From positions 1-39,926 of the forward strand of contig JBAZTW010000022.1 in NCBI GenBank assembly GCA_041661665.1: a stretch of DNA of 39,926 nt, written 5' to 3'. The position numbers and the translations under genes are program-made. Every line of letters begins with the position of its first letter. Position 1 is the stretch's first letter. A model generated the notes under the pieces. It saw nothing but the letters and a program-made list of their open reading frames with translations, searched no databases and had not been told where the DNA came from. The stretch comes from GWC2-45-44 sp041661665. GTDB lineage: Bacteria > Planctomycetota > Phycisphaerae > Sedimentisphaerales > UBA12454. This document shows, piece by piece, positions 8,016-15,259 of this stretch.

Positions 8016-8747
8016 ATGACAGGTTTTAAGGCGGTTTTTAAGCGGGAGTTTAAATCGTACTTCACAACGCCTCTGGCGTATGTGTTTTTGGTGGTGTTCC
8101 TGTTCTTCTCAGGATATTTGACATTTAAGCAGGGATTCTTCGAGGCTCGTCAGGCGGATATGTCGGCGTTCTTTATGAATATGCCGCTTCTGTTTGTTTT
8201 TCTTGTGCCTGCCGCGGCAATGAGGCTCTGGGCGGAAGAACGAAAGACAGGCTCAATCGAATTATTATTCACTTTGCCGATTACCGTCAAACAGGCTGTG
8301 CTTGGCAAATTCTTTGCTGCGTGGGTTTTTATGCTTGTCGCGATGGCGATGACTTTTCCGATGGTTATCACTGTTTGCTATCTCGGCAATCCCGACATCG
8401 GGCTGATAATAGCCGGTTATGCCGCGACGATTTTAATTGCGGGCGGTTTTCTCGCGGTCGGATGTTTCTTCTCGGCATTGAGCAACAACCAGGTGATAAG
8501 TTTTGTACTGTCAGTGGTGGCCTGTGCGGTTTTGGTTTTCGCGGGTATGCCGACGACGATGAATTATTTTTCGACCTTCCTGCCGGCAGGCTTGGTGCAG
8601 GCAATAAGCACAATGAGTTTTCAGGGACATTTCGAGTCGATGCAAAGAGGCGTTTTGGAATTTAAGGACATCAGCTATTTTATCATTCTCATAGCGGGCT
8701 GGGTTGCGGCGACCGGCGTAATTCTCGACGAAAGGAAGGCAAACTAA
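8016..8747 (+). CDS. ABC-2 type permease, GldF-like
   Basis: A 243-residue integral membrane protein with about six hydrophobic segments: YVFLVVFLFFSGYL, FVFLVPAAAMRLW, FAAWVFMLVAMAMTF, GLIIAGYAATILIAGGF, VISFVLSVVACAVLVF and YFIILIAGWVAATGVIL. The motif MRLWAEERKTGSIELLFTLPI after the second segment is characteristic of ABC-2 permeases of the GldF/NosY type. It is the membrane subunit for the ATPase at 6129. Its TAA overlaps the next start codon (TAATG at 8745-8749), indicating translational coupling to the GldG-like gene. Confidence 0.92.
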   Translation: MTGFKAVFKREFKSYFTTPLAYVFLVVFLFFSGYLTFKQGFFEARQADMSAFFMNMPLLFVFLVPAAAMRLWAEERKTGSIELLFTLPITVKQAVLGKFFAAWVFMLVAMAMTFPMVITVCYLGNPDIGLIIAGYAATILIAGGFLAVGCFFSALSNNQVISFVLSVVACAVLVFAGMPTTMNYFSTFLPAGLVQAISTMSFQGHFESMQRGVLEFKDISYFIILIAGWVAATGVILDERKAN

Positions 8748-10726
8748 TGAGCAGGACACTGAGACAGATTGCGGGAGTTGTTTTTGTTCTCGTTATAATG
8801 TTTAGCCTAATCAGTATTTGCCAGAAAATTGGCAAAGGCATCAAGGCTGATATTACACAGCAGAAAATTTATACGCTCAGCAGCGGCACAAAGGCGATTA
8901 TCGGGAAACTGAATCAGCCTATAAAGATGAAGCTTTATTATGCCAAAACCGCGGCAATGCAGGCTCCTGACAATATCAAATACTTTGACAACTATTATGA
9001 ATTTGTAAAATCATTGCTCGAAGAATATGTTGCCCAATCGAAAGGAAAGGTTCAGCTTGAGGTTATCGACCCAAGGCCTTATTCGGACGATGAGGTCGAT
9101 GCCAGCAGATACGGAATCAAAAGGTTTCCAATCACTCAGGAAGAAGGGTTCTTCTTCGGTTTAGTTGCCCAGACGCAGTTCGGCGTTGAAAAGACAATTC
9201 CATTTTTCTCGCCGGACAGGCAAAACTTCATCGAATACGATATAAGCTCCCTGATTGATACGGCAATCACCCGCCAGAAAAAACGCATCGGCGTATTGAG
9301 TGCGTTGGAATTAGTCGGCGACGACCTTAGCCCTTATATGGCAAGAATGATGCAAATGCAGGGGCAGCAGCCGAAACAGCCCTGGGTATTTATTCAGCAG
9401 CTTAAGGAACAGTATGAAGTTGTAAGCGTGCCGACTGACACGAATAAGATAGAAGACATCGATGTTCTATTGGTCGTTCACCCGAAGGATTTTTCGGAAA
9501 AAACGCTTTTTGCGATTGACCAGTATGTCGTAAGGGGCGGCAAAGCGATTGTCTGTGTTGACCCTTACTGCATTTCCGATTTGCCCAAGCAGTCGCCTAT
9601 GCAGATGCGGCAGGAACATAATCCCAGTTCCGAAATGAACAAACTGCTTGTCAATTGGGGACTGGAGATGCCCAGAGATACTTTCGCCGGCGACAGAACT
9701 CTTGCGGCAGAAGCGGTGCTGCGAGAAGGGCAGAAGCCGCAGAAAATCATAGGCTTTCTCGATTTTACACCAGAGTGCTTCAATCGCGATACTGTTATAA
9801 CTTCGCAGCTTAATCAGGTCAGATTCCTGTTCAGCGGAATTCTCAGGGAAATGCTCATCGACTCAAACGAAGTGAAAATCAGAAATATCCGGAGAACGCC
9901 ATTGGTTATGACCACCGCAAGGGGAAACAAATGGACGGTCGAAAATCAGTTTGAGCTTATGGGGCCGAACCCGGAAAGGCTCTGGAAGAAATTTACTGAA
10001 GGTACAGAGCCGGTAAAGACAGCCTATTTGGTTACAGGCAGATTTAAGAGCGCATTTCCAAATGGAATAGATATAGATGTCGAGGTCAAGCCCGATGCCA
10101 ACGACCCCAATGCGCCAAAGACTGTTAAAAAGCACATAGACGCTCTGCCGAAAGCGAGAGACGAGTGTGCGGTTATTGTTTTTGCCGATGTTGACTTTAT
10201 CTGCGACCAGATAGCTTACACCAGAACGTTTTTTGGCGGAATGACCGTCGTCGGAGATAACAGCGCTCTGATGACAAACGCAATCGATGATATGGGCGGT
10301 TCGAGCGAATTGATTTCGATAAGGTCTCGAGGAAATTTCAAAAGGCCTTTCAAAGTCGTTGACGAAATTGAGGCGCAGGCGGATGCCCAAACCGCTGAAA
10401 AAGAAGCGAAAATCAACGCCGAAATAGCGGGCTTTGAAGGCGAACTGCAAAAGATTCTCGGTTCTGCAAAACAGGGTGAAGATGAAGTAATCGGAAGCGA
10501 AATTCTGCAGAAGAAAAAAGAAGTTGAACTAAAAATTCTTGAAGCCAAAAAACAGCTTCAGGAAATAAAAAAGACCAGATTGCAGCGTAAGGAAGCTCTC
10601 GGCAACAATCTGAGAAGCTTTAATATGCTCACCGCTCCGGCGATAAGCCTGTTTGTCGCGATAACCCTGGGCATATACAGAAGCGTTCGCAAACGAAAAT
10701 ATGTAAGCCACGCTTCGGATGCATAG
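8747..10726 (+). CDS. GldG-like auxiliary component of an ABC-2 transporter
   Basis: A 659-residue protein with an N-terminal membrane anchor (IAGVVFVLVIMFSLISI, ~7-23), a large extracytoplasmic region, and a C-terminal anchor (LTAPAISLFVAITLGIY, ~630-646) followed by a basic tail. GldG-type features are the Q-Q-K-I-Y-T-L-S-x-G-T-K stretch near residues 37-50 and FDNYYEFVKSLLEEYVAQSKGKVQLEVIDP, typical of the IFT52/GldG-like fold. Residues ~545-620 form a Lys/Glu-rich coiled coil. It overlaps the permease stop codon by one base. Together with the DUF4340-like gene this is the standard Gld-type planctomycete set. Role in transport unknown. Confidence 0.88.
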   Translation: MSRTLRQIAGVVFVLVIMFSLISICQKIGKGIKADITQQKIYTLSSGTKAIIGKLNQPIKMKLYYAKTAAMQAPDNIKYFDNYYEFVKSLLEEYVAQSKGKVQLEVIDPRPYSDDEVDASRYGIKRFPITQEEGFFFGLVAQTQFGVEKTIPFFSPDRQNFIEYDISSLIDTAITRQKKRIGVLSALELVGDDLSPYMARMMQMQGQQPKQPWVFIQQLKEQYEVVSVPTDTNKIEDIDVLLVVHPKDFSEKTLFAIDQYVVRGGKAIVCVDPYCISDLPKQSPMQMRQEHNPSSEMNKLLVNWGLEMPRDTFAGDRTLAAEAVLREGQKPQKIIGFLDFTPECFNRDTVITSQLNQVRFLFSGILREMLIDSNEVKIRNIRRTPLVMTTARGNKWTVENQFELMGPNPERLWKKFTEGTEPVKTAYLVTGRFKSAFPNGIDIDVEVKPDANDPNAPKTVKKHIDALPKARDECAVIVFADVDFICDQIAYTRTFFGGMTVVGDNSALMTNAIDDMGGSSELISIRSRGNFKRPFKVVDEIEAQADAQTAEKEAKINAEIAGFEGELQKILGSAKQGEDEVIGSEILQKKKEVELKILEAKKQLQEIKKTRLQRKEALGNNLRSFNMLTAPAISLFVAITLGIYRSVRKRKYVSHASDA

Positions 10727-10735
10727 AAATCGGTT

Positions 10736-10760
10736 AGCCCCCAGCTTTATGCTGGGGGTT
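10736..10760 (+). terminator. C5/G5 hairpin repeat, possible weak terminator
   Basis: Arms CCCCCAGC (10738-10745) and GCTGGGGG (10751-10758) enclose TTTAT and are followed by TTTAGTTTTG. It lies 10 bases past the GldG-like stop. The short T-rich tail could give partial termination, but the same hairpin sits inside a coding frame at 210-234, so it is primarily a repeat. Confidence 0.5.
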
Positions 10761-10767
10761 TAGTTTT

Positions 10768-10796
10768 GTAGGGTGGACAGCTTGCCTGTCCACGCG
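10768..10796 (+). repeat. GTAG-headed REP-like palindrome
   Basis: GTAG (10768-10771) is followed by arms GTGGACAG (10773-10780) and CTGTCCAC (10786-10793) around CTTGC. It is the second of three hairpins packed between the GldG-like and DUF4340-like genes. Confidence 0.65.
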
Positions 10797-10805
10797 TTTT
10801 AGTTT

Positions 10806-10829
10806 GTAGGGTGGGCTCTTAGCCCACGC
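10806..10829 (+). repeat. GTAG-headed REP-like palindrome, GTGGGCT type
   Basis: GTAG (10806-10809), then GTGGGCT (10811-10817) and AGCCCAC (10821-10827) around a CTT loop. The same element recurs at 29066-29089 (plus) and, inverted, at 14654-14676. Confidence 0.7.
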
Positions 10830-10890
10830 GGTTTCGGTTTTTTTACAATTGGCTAAAATGTTACAAATGTTTTTGTTCGGAGTTTGATAA

Positions 10891-11985
10891 ATGAGTAATA
10901 AAAAACTTTCTTTTTTGGGTATAACAGCAATAATTTCACTTGTTCTGGCGGTTTTCGTCTGGCAGTACGACAGCAATAAAAAATCTGTCTCCGCCGGTCG
11001 CGGCAGCCTTATTCAGGGACTCGACACTGCCTCTGTCGCCGAAATTTCAATTCAAAAGGCCGGCCAATCAATATCGCTCAAAAGAGTTGATAATGGTTTT
11101 GCCGTTGCCAACAAATCAATGTACCCGGCTTCAAATAAGGAAATAAACGAACTGATTACCGCCTGCCTCGATGTTAAAACTGTCGAAGTCTGCACAAAAG
11201 ATAAAGCCAATCACAAAGACCTCGGCGTTGCTGAAGAAAACGCCGACGGCATTGTTAAATTCCTCGATTCAAAAGGCAGCGTTATCACCGGTATTGTCGT
11301 CGGAATACAAAAAGATAACGGAATGTCCTATGCCAGACTTGTCAATAGCGATGAGGTTTGGCTGGTACAGAGTGTTCCCTGGCTCAAACCATCGCCGACT
11401 GATTATGTCGTAACCGAATTGGTTTCTGCCAGGAAAGCGGATATTGCTTCGGTTCAGGTTAGTTCGCCGGATGGAAAGTACACTATCGCCGCAGAGCCTA
11501 ACGGCGGCAAAGCGATTTTACAGGGTGTTCCCGCAGGCAAAAAGCAGAAAGACAGCGATTGCGATGCCGTTTTCAGTGCGATGACAAGTCTGATGGTTGA
11601 CGATGTTAATGCCGTTGCGGACAAGGCTGATTTGAAATTTGAGCGCGAATATACCTGCCTGCTGGCCGACTCAACGCTTTATACAATTTCAATTGCTCAG
11701 AAGGATTCAAAAACATACATAAAATGTAATGCGGAATTTACTGACAAAGAGCCGGTCAAAAAGGAACAGGCTGTAGAGAGTCAGGAGGCTCTCAAAAAGA
11801 AAGAGGCTAAACTTTTAGCCAAAGAAAAAGTTGTGAATTTTCAGAAAACCTGCGATGGCTGGGTTTATGAAATTGCCGACTACAAAGCTAAAAATCTGAC
11901 AAAGCCGAAACAGGAACTCATCGAGGATATTCCTGTCGATGCGAATGCACCCGCAAAAACCAAAGAAGCTGAAAAACCGGCGTAA
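10891..11985 (+). CDS. DUF4340-like membrane-anchored protein of the Gld-type operon
   Basis: A 364-residue protein with one N-terminal membrane segment (FLGITAIISLVLAVFVWQY, ~8-26) and an extracytoplasmic body. The pattern of a DTASVAEISIQKAGQSISLKR-type strand, DLGV, and repeated VVGIQ/YARL-type strands is that of DUF4340 proteins, which regularly follow GldG-like genes. The tail (~290-364) is rich in Lys, Glu, Ala and Pro. It starts 165 bases after the GldG-like gene; the gap is taken up by three palindromic repeats that may have been inserted into the operon. A weak purine stretch (TTCGGAG, ~10876-10882) precedes the ATG. Function unknown. Confidence 0.82.
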   Translation: MSNKKLSFLGITAIISLVLAVFVWQYDSNKKSVSAGRGSLIQGLDTASVAEISIQKAGQSISLKRVDNGFAVANKSMYPASNKEINELITACLDVKTVEVCTKDKANHKDLGVAEENADGIVKFLDSKGSVITGIVVGIQKDNGMSYARLVNSDEVWLVQSVPWLKPSPTDYVVTELVSARKADIASVQVSSPDGKYTIAAEPNGGKAILQGVPAGKKQKDSDCDAVFSAMTSLMVDDVNAVADKADLKFEREYTCLLADSTLYTISIAQKDSKTYIKCNAEFTDKEPVKKEQAVESQEALKKKEAKLLAKEKVVNFQKTCDGWVYEIADYKAKNLTKPKQELIEDIPVDANAPAKTKEAEKPA

Positions 11986-12508
11986 AAAATAACTCGAAAA
12001 ATAAATTGATTAAAATAAGATATTAAATATCAAAAATAAAAAACTTGCGCATTTTTTACTACATTTTTTTGGGCGATTTTGAGGAAAAATGCTGTTTATA
12101 GGCTAAAAAGCCATTGACGGCATTAAAGGTCTGCAAGTAAATGCAAAAAAATTGAAAGTTTTTGCGACTTTTTAATGGTTTTTGACGATTTTAACTGCGG
12201 ATTACGCGGATTTTCACGGATTTTTGCAAATTTTGATGTGGTTTTTGTATGTTTTATTTACGACTAAACAATTCGTGAATGGGGGATAGGGTTTTAGGGG
12301 GTAGGGGATAAAAAGTAGTCGGTAGTCAGTATTCAGTAGCCAATAGGTGGAATCGGCTTCCGTCTTCGCCAAAGGCTTCGCCGCGACAGGCTGTTTTTTT
12401 TGTTTTAAGGCGGTGCGAAATAAGTTTTGACAAAAGACCTATCTGGTAGAAAATAGGGGAGATAGAATTTTATAATATAGACAGATAAAAAGTTAAGGAG
12501 AAAAATTT
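11986..12508. other. 523-bp gene-free stretch
   Basis: No gene is seen. It contains the right copy of the long inverted repeat (12037-12300), a G-rich GGGATAGGGTTTTAGGGG tract (about 12282-12300), and then a short unremarkable AT-rich stretch leading to the lipoprotein gene. A possible -10 (TATAAT near 12470) has no good -35 partner. Confidence 0.65.
12037..12300 (-). repeat. Right copy of a long diverged inverted repeat
   Basis: Its reverse complement aligns co-linearly with 590-862 over about 265 bases, with indels. Conserved blocks read on the minus strand are CGAATTGTTTAGTC, CAAAAACCAC, a TTGCAAAAATCCGT block, GCTTTTTAGCC and AATGCGCAAGTTTT. Between the blocks similarity is lower. See the partner entry at 590. 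Confidence 0.7.
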
Positions 12509-12874
12509 ATGAAAAAAATGCTTATTTTAATCGGCGTGTTGTTTATGGCGGGTTGCGATACTATCACATCGCAACAAGTAGACCGAACAAACGCCCAATA
12601 TGCTAATTACGGTGAATGTCCACTTTATTACGAGCAAGCAATTAAAAGCCTTATGTCCACAACATTAAAAGACCCCTACTCTGCCCAATACAGGTTTGAG
12701 GCTCCATACAAAGGATATGCAAACAGGGGATTCAGGGGCAGGGAATATGGCTGGATTGTTACAGTTGGAATTAATGCAAAAAATAGCTATGGAGCGTATA
12801 TAGGCGAACAGAAACATTCATATTTATTTAGGGGCGAAAATATGGAGTTTGAATTTTGGGATTTCAATCAATAA
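12509..12874 (+). CDS. Small lipoprotein of unknown function
   Basis: A 121-residue protein with a textbook lipoprotein signal: MKKMLILIGVLFMAGC, with lipobox FMAGC giving Cys16 as the lipidated residue. The start is well supported by TAAGGAG ~10 bases upstream. The mature part has one further Cys (CPLYYEQ) and a motif LKDPYSAQYRFEAPYKGY followed by beta-like segments (YGWIVTVGINAKNSYGAYIG). This resembles small lipoproteins of unknown function, but I cannot name a family. It stands alone between repeat-rich stretches, with AT-rich composition like the nuclease-like gene downstream. Probably anchored in a membrane facing the periplasm. Confidence 0.75.
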   Translation: MKKMLILIGVLFMAGCDTITSQQVDRTNAQYANYGECPLYYEQAIKSLMSTTLKDPYSAQYRFEAPYKGYANRGFRGREYGWIVTVGINAKNSYGAYIGEQKHSYLFRGENMEFEFWDFNQ

Positions 12875-12903
12875 TCCGATATCCGTTTGGTATCAAAATA
12901 CAA

Positions 12904-12930
12904 TGGACTCCCGCTTGTGCGGGAATGACA
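12904..12930 (+). repeat. Dispersed GGGAATGACA-type palindrome
   Basis: A short palindrome built on CTCCCGC and GCGGGAATGACA. Related copies lie at 15213-15240 and 29103-29128 (the latter with CCGGC/GCCGG). This palindrome, read as TGTCATTCCCGC on the other strand, is a common dispersed bacterial repeat. Confidence 0.6.
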
Positions 12931-13027
12931 AGTGGTATCTGGCACTTGGCTAAAGTATTACAAAAATGTCAGGCCGTGACATTTTGTCACGGACTGTTAA
13001 AAAAAGATTTTTCCGCTGCGCGTCGAA

Positions 13028-13104
13028 ATGACACTGAACCCGCCACGTTCTTGCTGCTTGGCTTGGGCGGATTGGTGTTGAGAAAAAAAATACGATTGGT
13101 TTAA
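13028..13104 (+). pseudogene. PEP-CTERM sorting-signal remnant
   Basis: The last ~25 codons before the TAA at 13102-13104 read TEPATFLLLGLGGLVLRKK plus a short basic tail: the E-P-A-T motif, hydrophobic helix and basic end of a PEP-CTERM signal that exosortase recognises. Upstream in the same frame there is no protein body, only a GGGAATGACA-type repeat, a CCGTGACA palindrome (12974-12991) and a third repeat-like segment ending in GAAATGACA. I infer the C terminus of a once-larger secreted protein whose body was lost. Confidence 0.55.
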
Positions 13105-13116
13105 TCATGGCTTAAT

Positions 13117-13860
13117 ATGACAACCTTAAAAAAAATAGAAGACATAAATAAGGTTATTAAAACCTATTTCGACAAGTATCCCAACGAAATTAAGATACCT
13201 GCTAAAGATTTGATGCCGCATTTTATTGCAGCACGCATTTTCCCTTCTGACCATAAAGAAGGTCAGCCTATTCGCAAAGTGCTTCGTGAATTGTATAAAA
13301 AAAAGCAATTATATTTAATACCTTATGCATTACCAGAACGTAAACAAGAAAACATCAATTGGTTTTTCATCAGGTCTGAAGAGAAAATAAATTTGCCATT
13401 TCCTAAAATGGAGAAAAAAACATCCGCAAGAAAAAAGGCTTCAAGACAAAGCAGCGATGAATGGTATGTAATTGACCTTTGCGACCAAATATTAGGACAA
13501 AAAGGGTCACGCCAACATAAATTCCCATTTTTACTCGGCGATGCTGGAAAAAATGGTAAAAAAAGAAAATTGCCAGTTGATGCGTATTACCGAGATCTAA
13601 ATCTGGTAATCGAATATACGGAAGAACAACACAGAAAACCTATAAATCATTTTGACAAACCACATATCAAAACCATTAGTGGTGTCCATCGGGGTGAACA
13701 ACGAAAAATATACGATCAGCGCAGAAGAGAAGTATTACCCCAAAACGGAATAAGGCTGATTGAAATCCCTTGCCATATATTTTCATGCAACAACCAAAAA
13801 AAAATCATTCGAAATAGCGAAAAGGACCTATCAAACATTAGGTGTTTTCTGTGTAAATAG
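13117..13860 (+). CDS. Putative restriction-endonuclease-like (PD-(D/E)xK) protein
   Basis: A 247-residue, Lys-rich protein. Residues ~10-85 look like a DNA-binding helical region. The core at ~150-172 contains LPVDAYYRDLNLVIEYTEEQH, shaped like the D-x(n)-E-Y-x-x-x-Q-H signature of Vsr/DUF559-type nuclease domains, with Asp155 and Glu166 as likely metal ligands. The C terminus has Cys residues (CHIFSCN, CFLC) that might bind zinc. The sequence is AT-rich relative to neighbours and flanked by repeats, which suggests acquisition by transfer. No cognate methyltransferase is adjacent; the nearest one is at 19201. No Shine-Dalgarno is evident before the ATG, so the start is uncertain. A restriction or repair role is inference. 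Confidence 0.55.
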   Translation: MTTLKKIEDINKVIKTYFDKYPNEIKIPAKDLMPHFIAARIFPSDHKEGQPIRKVLRELYKKKQLYLIPYALPERKQENINWFFIRSEEKINLPFPKMEKKTSARKKASRQSSDEWYVIDLCDQILGQKGSRQHKFPFLLGDAGKNGKKRKLPVDAYYRDLNLVIEYTEEQHRKPINHFDKPHIKTISGVHRGEQRKIYDQRRREVLPQNGIRLIEIPCHIFSCNNQKKIIRNSEKDLSNIRCFLCK

Positions 13861-14074
13861 GGAACGTTGGAACTGTTGAAAAAACATTTTGGTTTTTCTT
13901 TTCAAAGACAACGGAAATAAATTTAGGGGGACAATACACCCTGCCATACAAGATGGCAGGGCTGACCACGAAAAGAAAACAGGTTTCAGATTTTTTACAT
14001 TTTTTCTTCAGCAGGTGGAGCTTTTGGTATCGGCTGCTGTTCGGCAGGTATCTTTGGTTGTAAGTAGTTTATTG

Positions 14075-14590
14075 TTAGATGGTTATGTTATTTAAAGCGG
14101 TTTTCAGGTCGGTATAACGGTATGGAAGCTGATATTTGTCGCAGATTTGCTTAAAATCCTTTATCGCCTGCTCGCTGAGTTTGCTTTGAAACTCCTCATC
14201 AGCTTTGCAGAAGAAAATTCGACATCCTGCGAAACGAAAATCTCTTGCTGTGCATTTCTTATCCTGCATATACGGACAAACTCCGGCCGGCATCGGCTTT
14301 ATACCAAATGGTATTATTACTTGCGCGTCGAGCGGTTTGCAACCATTTATGCCCGCTGCGCTTACCCGCGTACAACAGTCGCAATTATTTAGCGGTATTG
14401 GTGTTAAGTCTCCGATATTTGTTTTAAAATATAGAAGCTCCGGCGATGTGATAAAAAGTTTGTGGCCGAATCTTGCAAAGTCGCAGCAGTTCCCGCACGC
14501 GGTACATTTATCAGCCGTCTCTGCCAATTGGCTGTCGAGCCAATCGTAGATTTTTTTAACTTGTTCGCAGATTTCATTTGTTTGGCTCAT
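14075..14590 (-). CDS. YkgJ-type cysteine-cluster protein
   Basis: A 171-residue protein with the CxxCxxCC signature (CTACGNCC, ~29-36) of the YkgJ/CxxCxxCC family, thought to bind zinc or an Fe-S cluster. Further cysteines follow in NNCDCCTR, CPYMQDKKC, and RFAGCRIFFC, the last resembling the CxxYxxRPxxCR end of the family but with RF in place of RP. The enzymatic role of the family is unproven. A second, shorter family member lies immediately downstream in transcription-opposite position at 14681 (upstream on this strand), so the two form a minus-strand pair separated by a GTAG palindrome. Start ATG at 14590; no strong Shine-Dalgarno. Confidence 0.75.
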   Translation of the reverse strand: MSQTNEICEQVKKIYDWLDSQLAETADKCTACGNCCDFARFGHKLFITSPELLYFKTNIGDLTPIPLNNCDCCTRVSAAGINGCKPLDAQVIIPFGIKPMPAGVCPYMQDKKCTARDFRFAGCRIFFCKADEEFQSKLSEQAIKDFKQICDKYQLPYRYTDLKTALNNITI

Positions 14591-14653
14591 CGTACCATTT
14601 TTTTCTGTTTTCTTAATTTTTGTAACACTTTAGCCGATTGCAGATAAAAAACC

Positions 14654-14676
14654 GCGTGGGCTAAAGCCCACCCTAC
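14654..14676 (-). repeat. GTAG-headed REP-like palindrome, minus orientation
   Basis: On the minus strand GTAG (14676-14673) is followed by GTGGGCT and AGCCCAC arms (14671-14656). Same type as 10806 and 29066. It separates the two YkgJ-type genes. Confidence 0.7.
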
Positions 14677-14680
14677 AAAG

Positions 14681-15136
14681 CTATTTTTCATCCCACCATT
14701 TTTTCTGTTTTTTTAATTTTTCAATTTCTTCAAAGGTATAAAGTCTGCCCTTATTTATTCCCGGACACCGCATCGCAATGGCGTTCCAGGTATATTCGTT
14801 TGCGAGATTGCTCTGCCAGAAAGGCCAGTTTCGGCATTGCATCGGGCGGAAGTTATAAACTGCGCAGCCCTTTGCTCCTTTGCAGCCTGTGAGGAAAACG
14901 CAGTCTTTGGTTTTGGGGTCTTCCTTTATTGAGCAGCGAAGGCCGACTCTTTTTAGATATTTTTTGCGAAGCTCATCGCTGCTTATTTTCAGATGTTTCG
15001 CGAGCATTTCTATTTCATCTTTGGTAATCCAGATAAAACCTTCTTCCGGCCCGGAGCAGCAATCGCCGCACTGCCGGCATTCAAAATGTAAACCGCCGAT
15101 ATACCAAGGTGTTTTATTGCTCTGAAAAATTATCAT
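14681..15136 (-). CDS. YkgJ-type cysteine-cluster protein (second copy)
   Basis: A 151-residue YkgJ/CxxCxxCC family protein: ECRQCGDCCSG near residues 19-29, then CVFLTGCKGAKGCAVYNFRPMQCRNWPFW, which matches the family's C-x-x-Y-x-x-R-P-x-x-C-R end. The cysteine set suggests a bound metal or Fe-S cluster; the reaction is unknown. Together with the neighbouring gene at 14075 it forms a minus-strand pair. The start is odd: GGAGGT (15142-15137) touches the ATG at 15136 with no spacer, and a minimal ORF, ATG-GAG-GTA-TGA, overlaps that ATG. Either this start is wrong or initiation depends on coupling. Confidence 0.8.
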   Translation of the reverse strand: MIIFQSNKTPWYIGGLHFECRQCGDCCSGPEEGFIWITKDEIEMLAKHLKISSDELRKKYLKRVGLRCSIKEDPKTKDCVFLTGCKGAKGCAVYNFRPMQCRNWPFWQSNLANEYTWNAIAMRCPGINKGRLYTFEEIEKLKKQKKWWDEK

Positions 15137-15212
15137 ACCTCCATAAATAAATCAAAAATCAAAAATTAAATATCAAAATTAAGGAATCGCCTTCGGCGAA
15201 AACTATTTTATA

Positions 15213-15240
15213 CTGGATTCCCGCTTTCGCGGGAATGACA
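15213..15240 (+). repeat. Dispersed GGGAATGACA-type palindrome
   Basis: Arms TTCCCGC and GCGGGAA around TTTC, followed by TGACA. It lies between the YkgJ-type gene and the 3' end of ilvD. A smaller palindrome (TCGCC/GGCGA, about 15186-15199) sits just before it. Confidence 0.6.
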
Positions 15241-15259
15241 AGCGGAGTTTTTTAATGTC

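Noticed and set aside
12856..13104. Continuous 82-codon frame overlapping the end of the small lipoprotein gene
   Set aside because: Most of it is translated dispersed repeats; only the final ~25 codons resemble a protein (a PEP-CTERM tail), so it is treated as debris and not as a gene.
13889..14095. 68-codon plus-strand frame downstream of the nuclease-like gene
   Set aside because: No ribosome site, no recognisable composition, and it contains a palindrome (CCCTGCCAT/ATGGCAGGG, 13939-13961). It looks non-coding.
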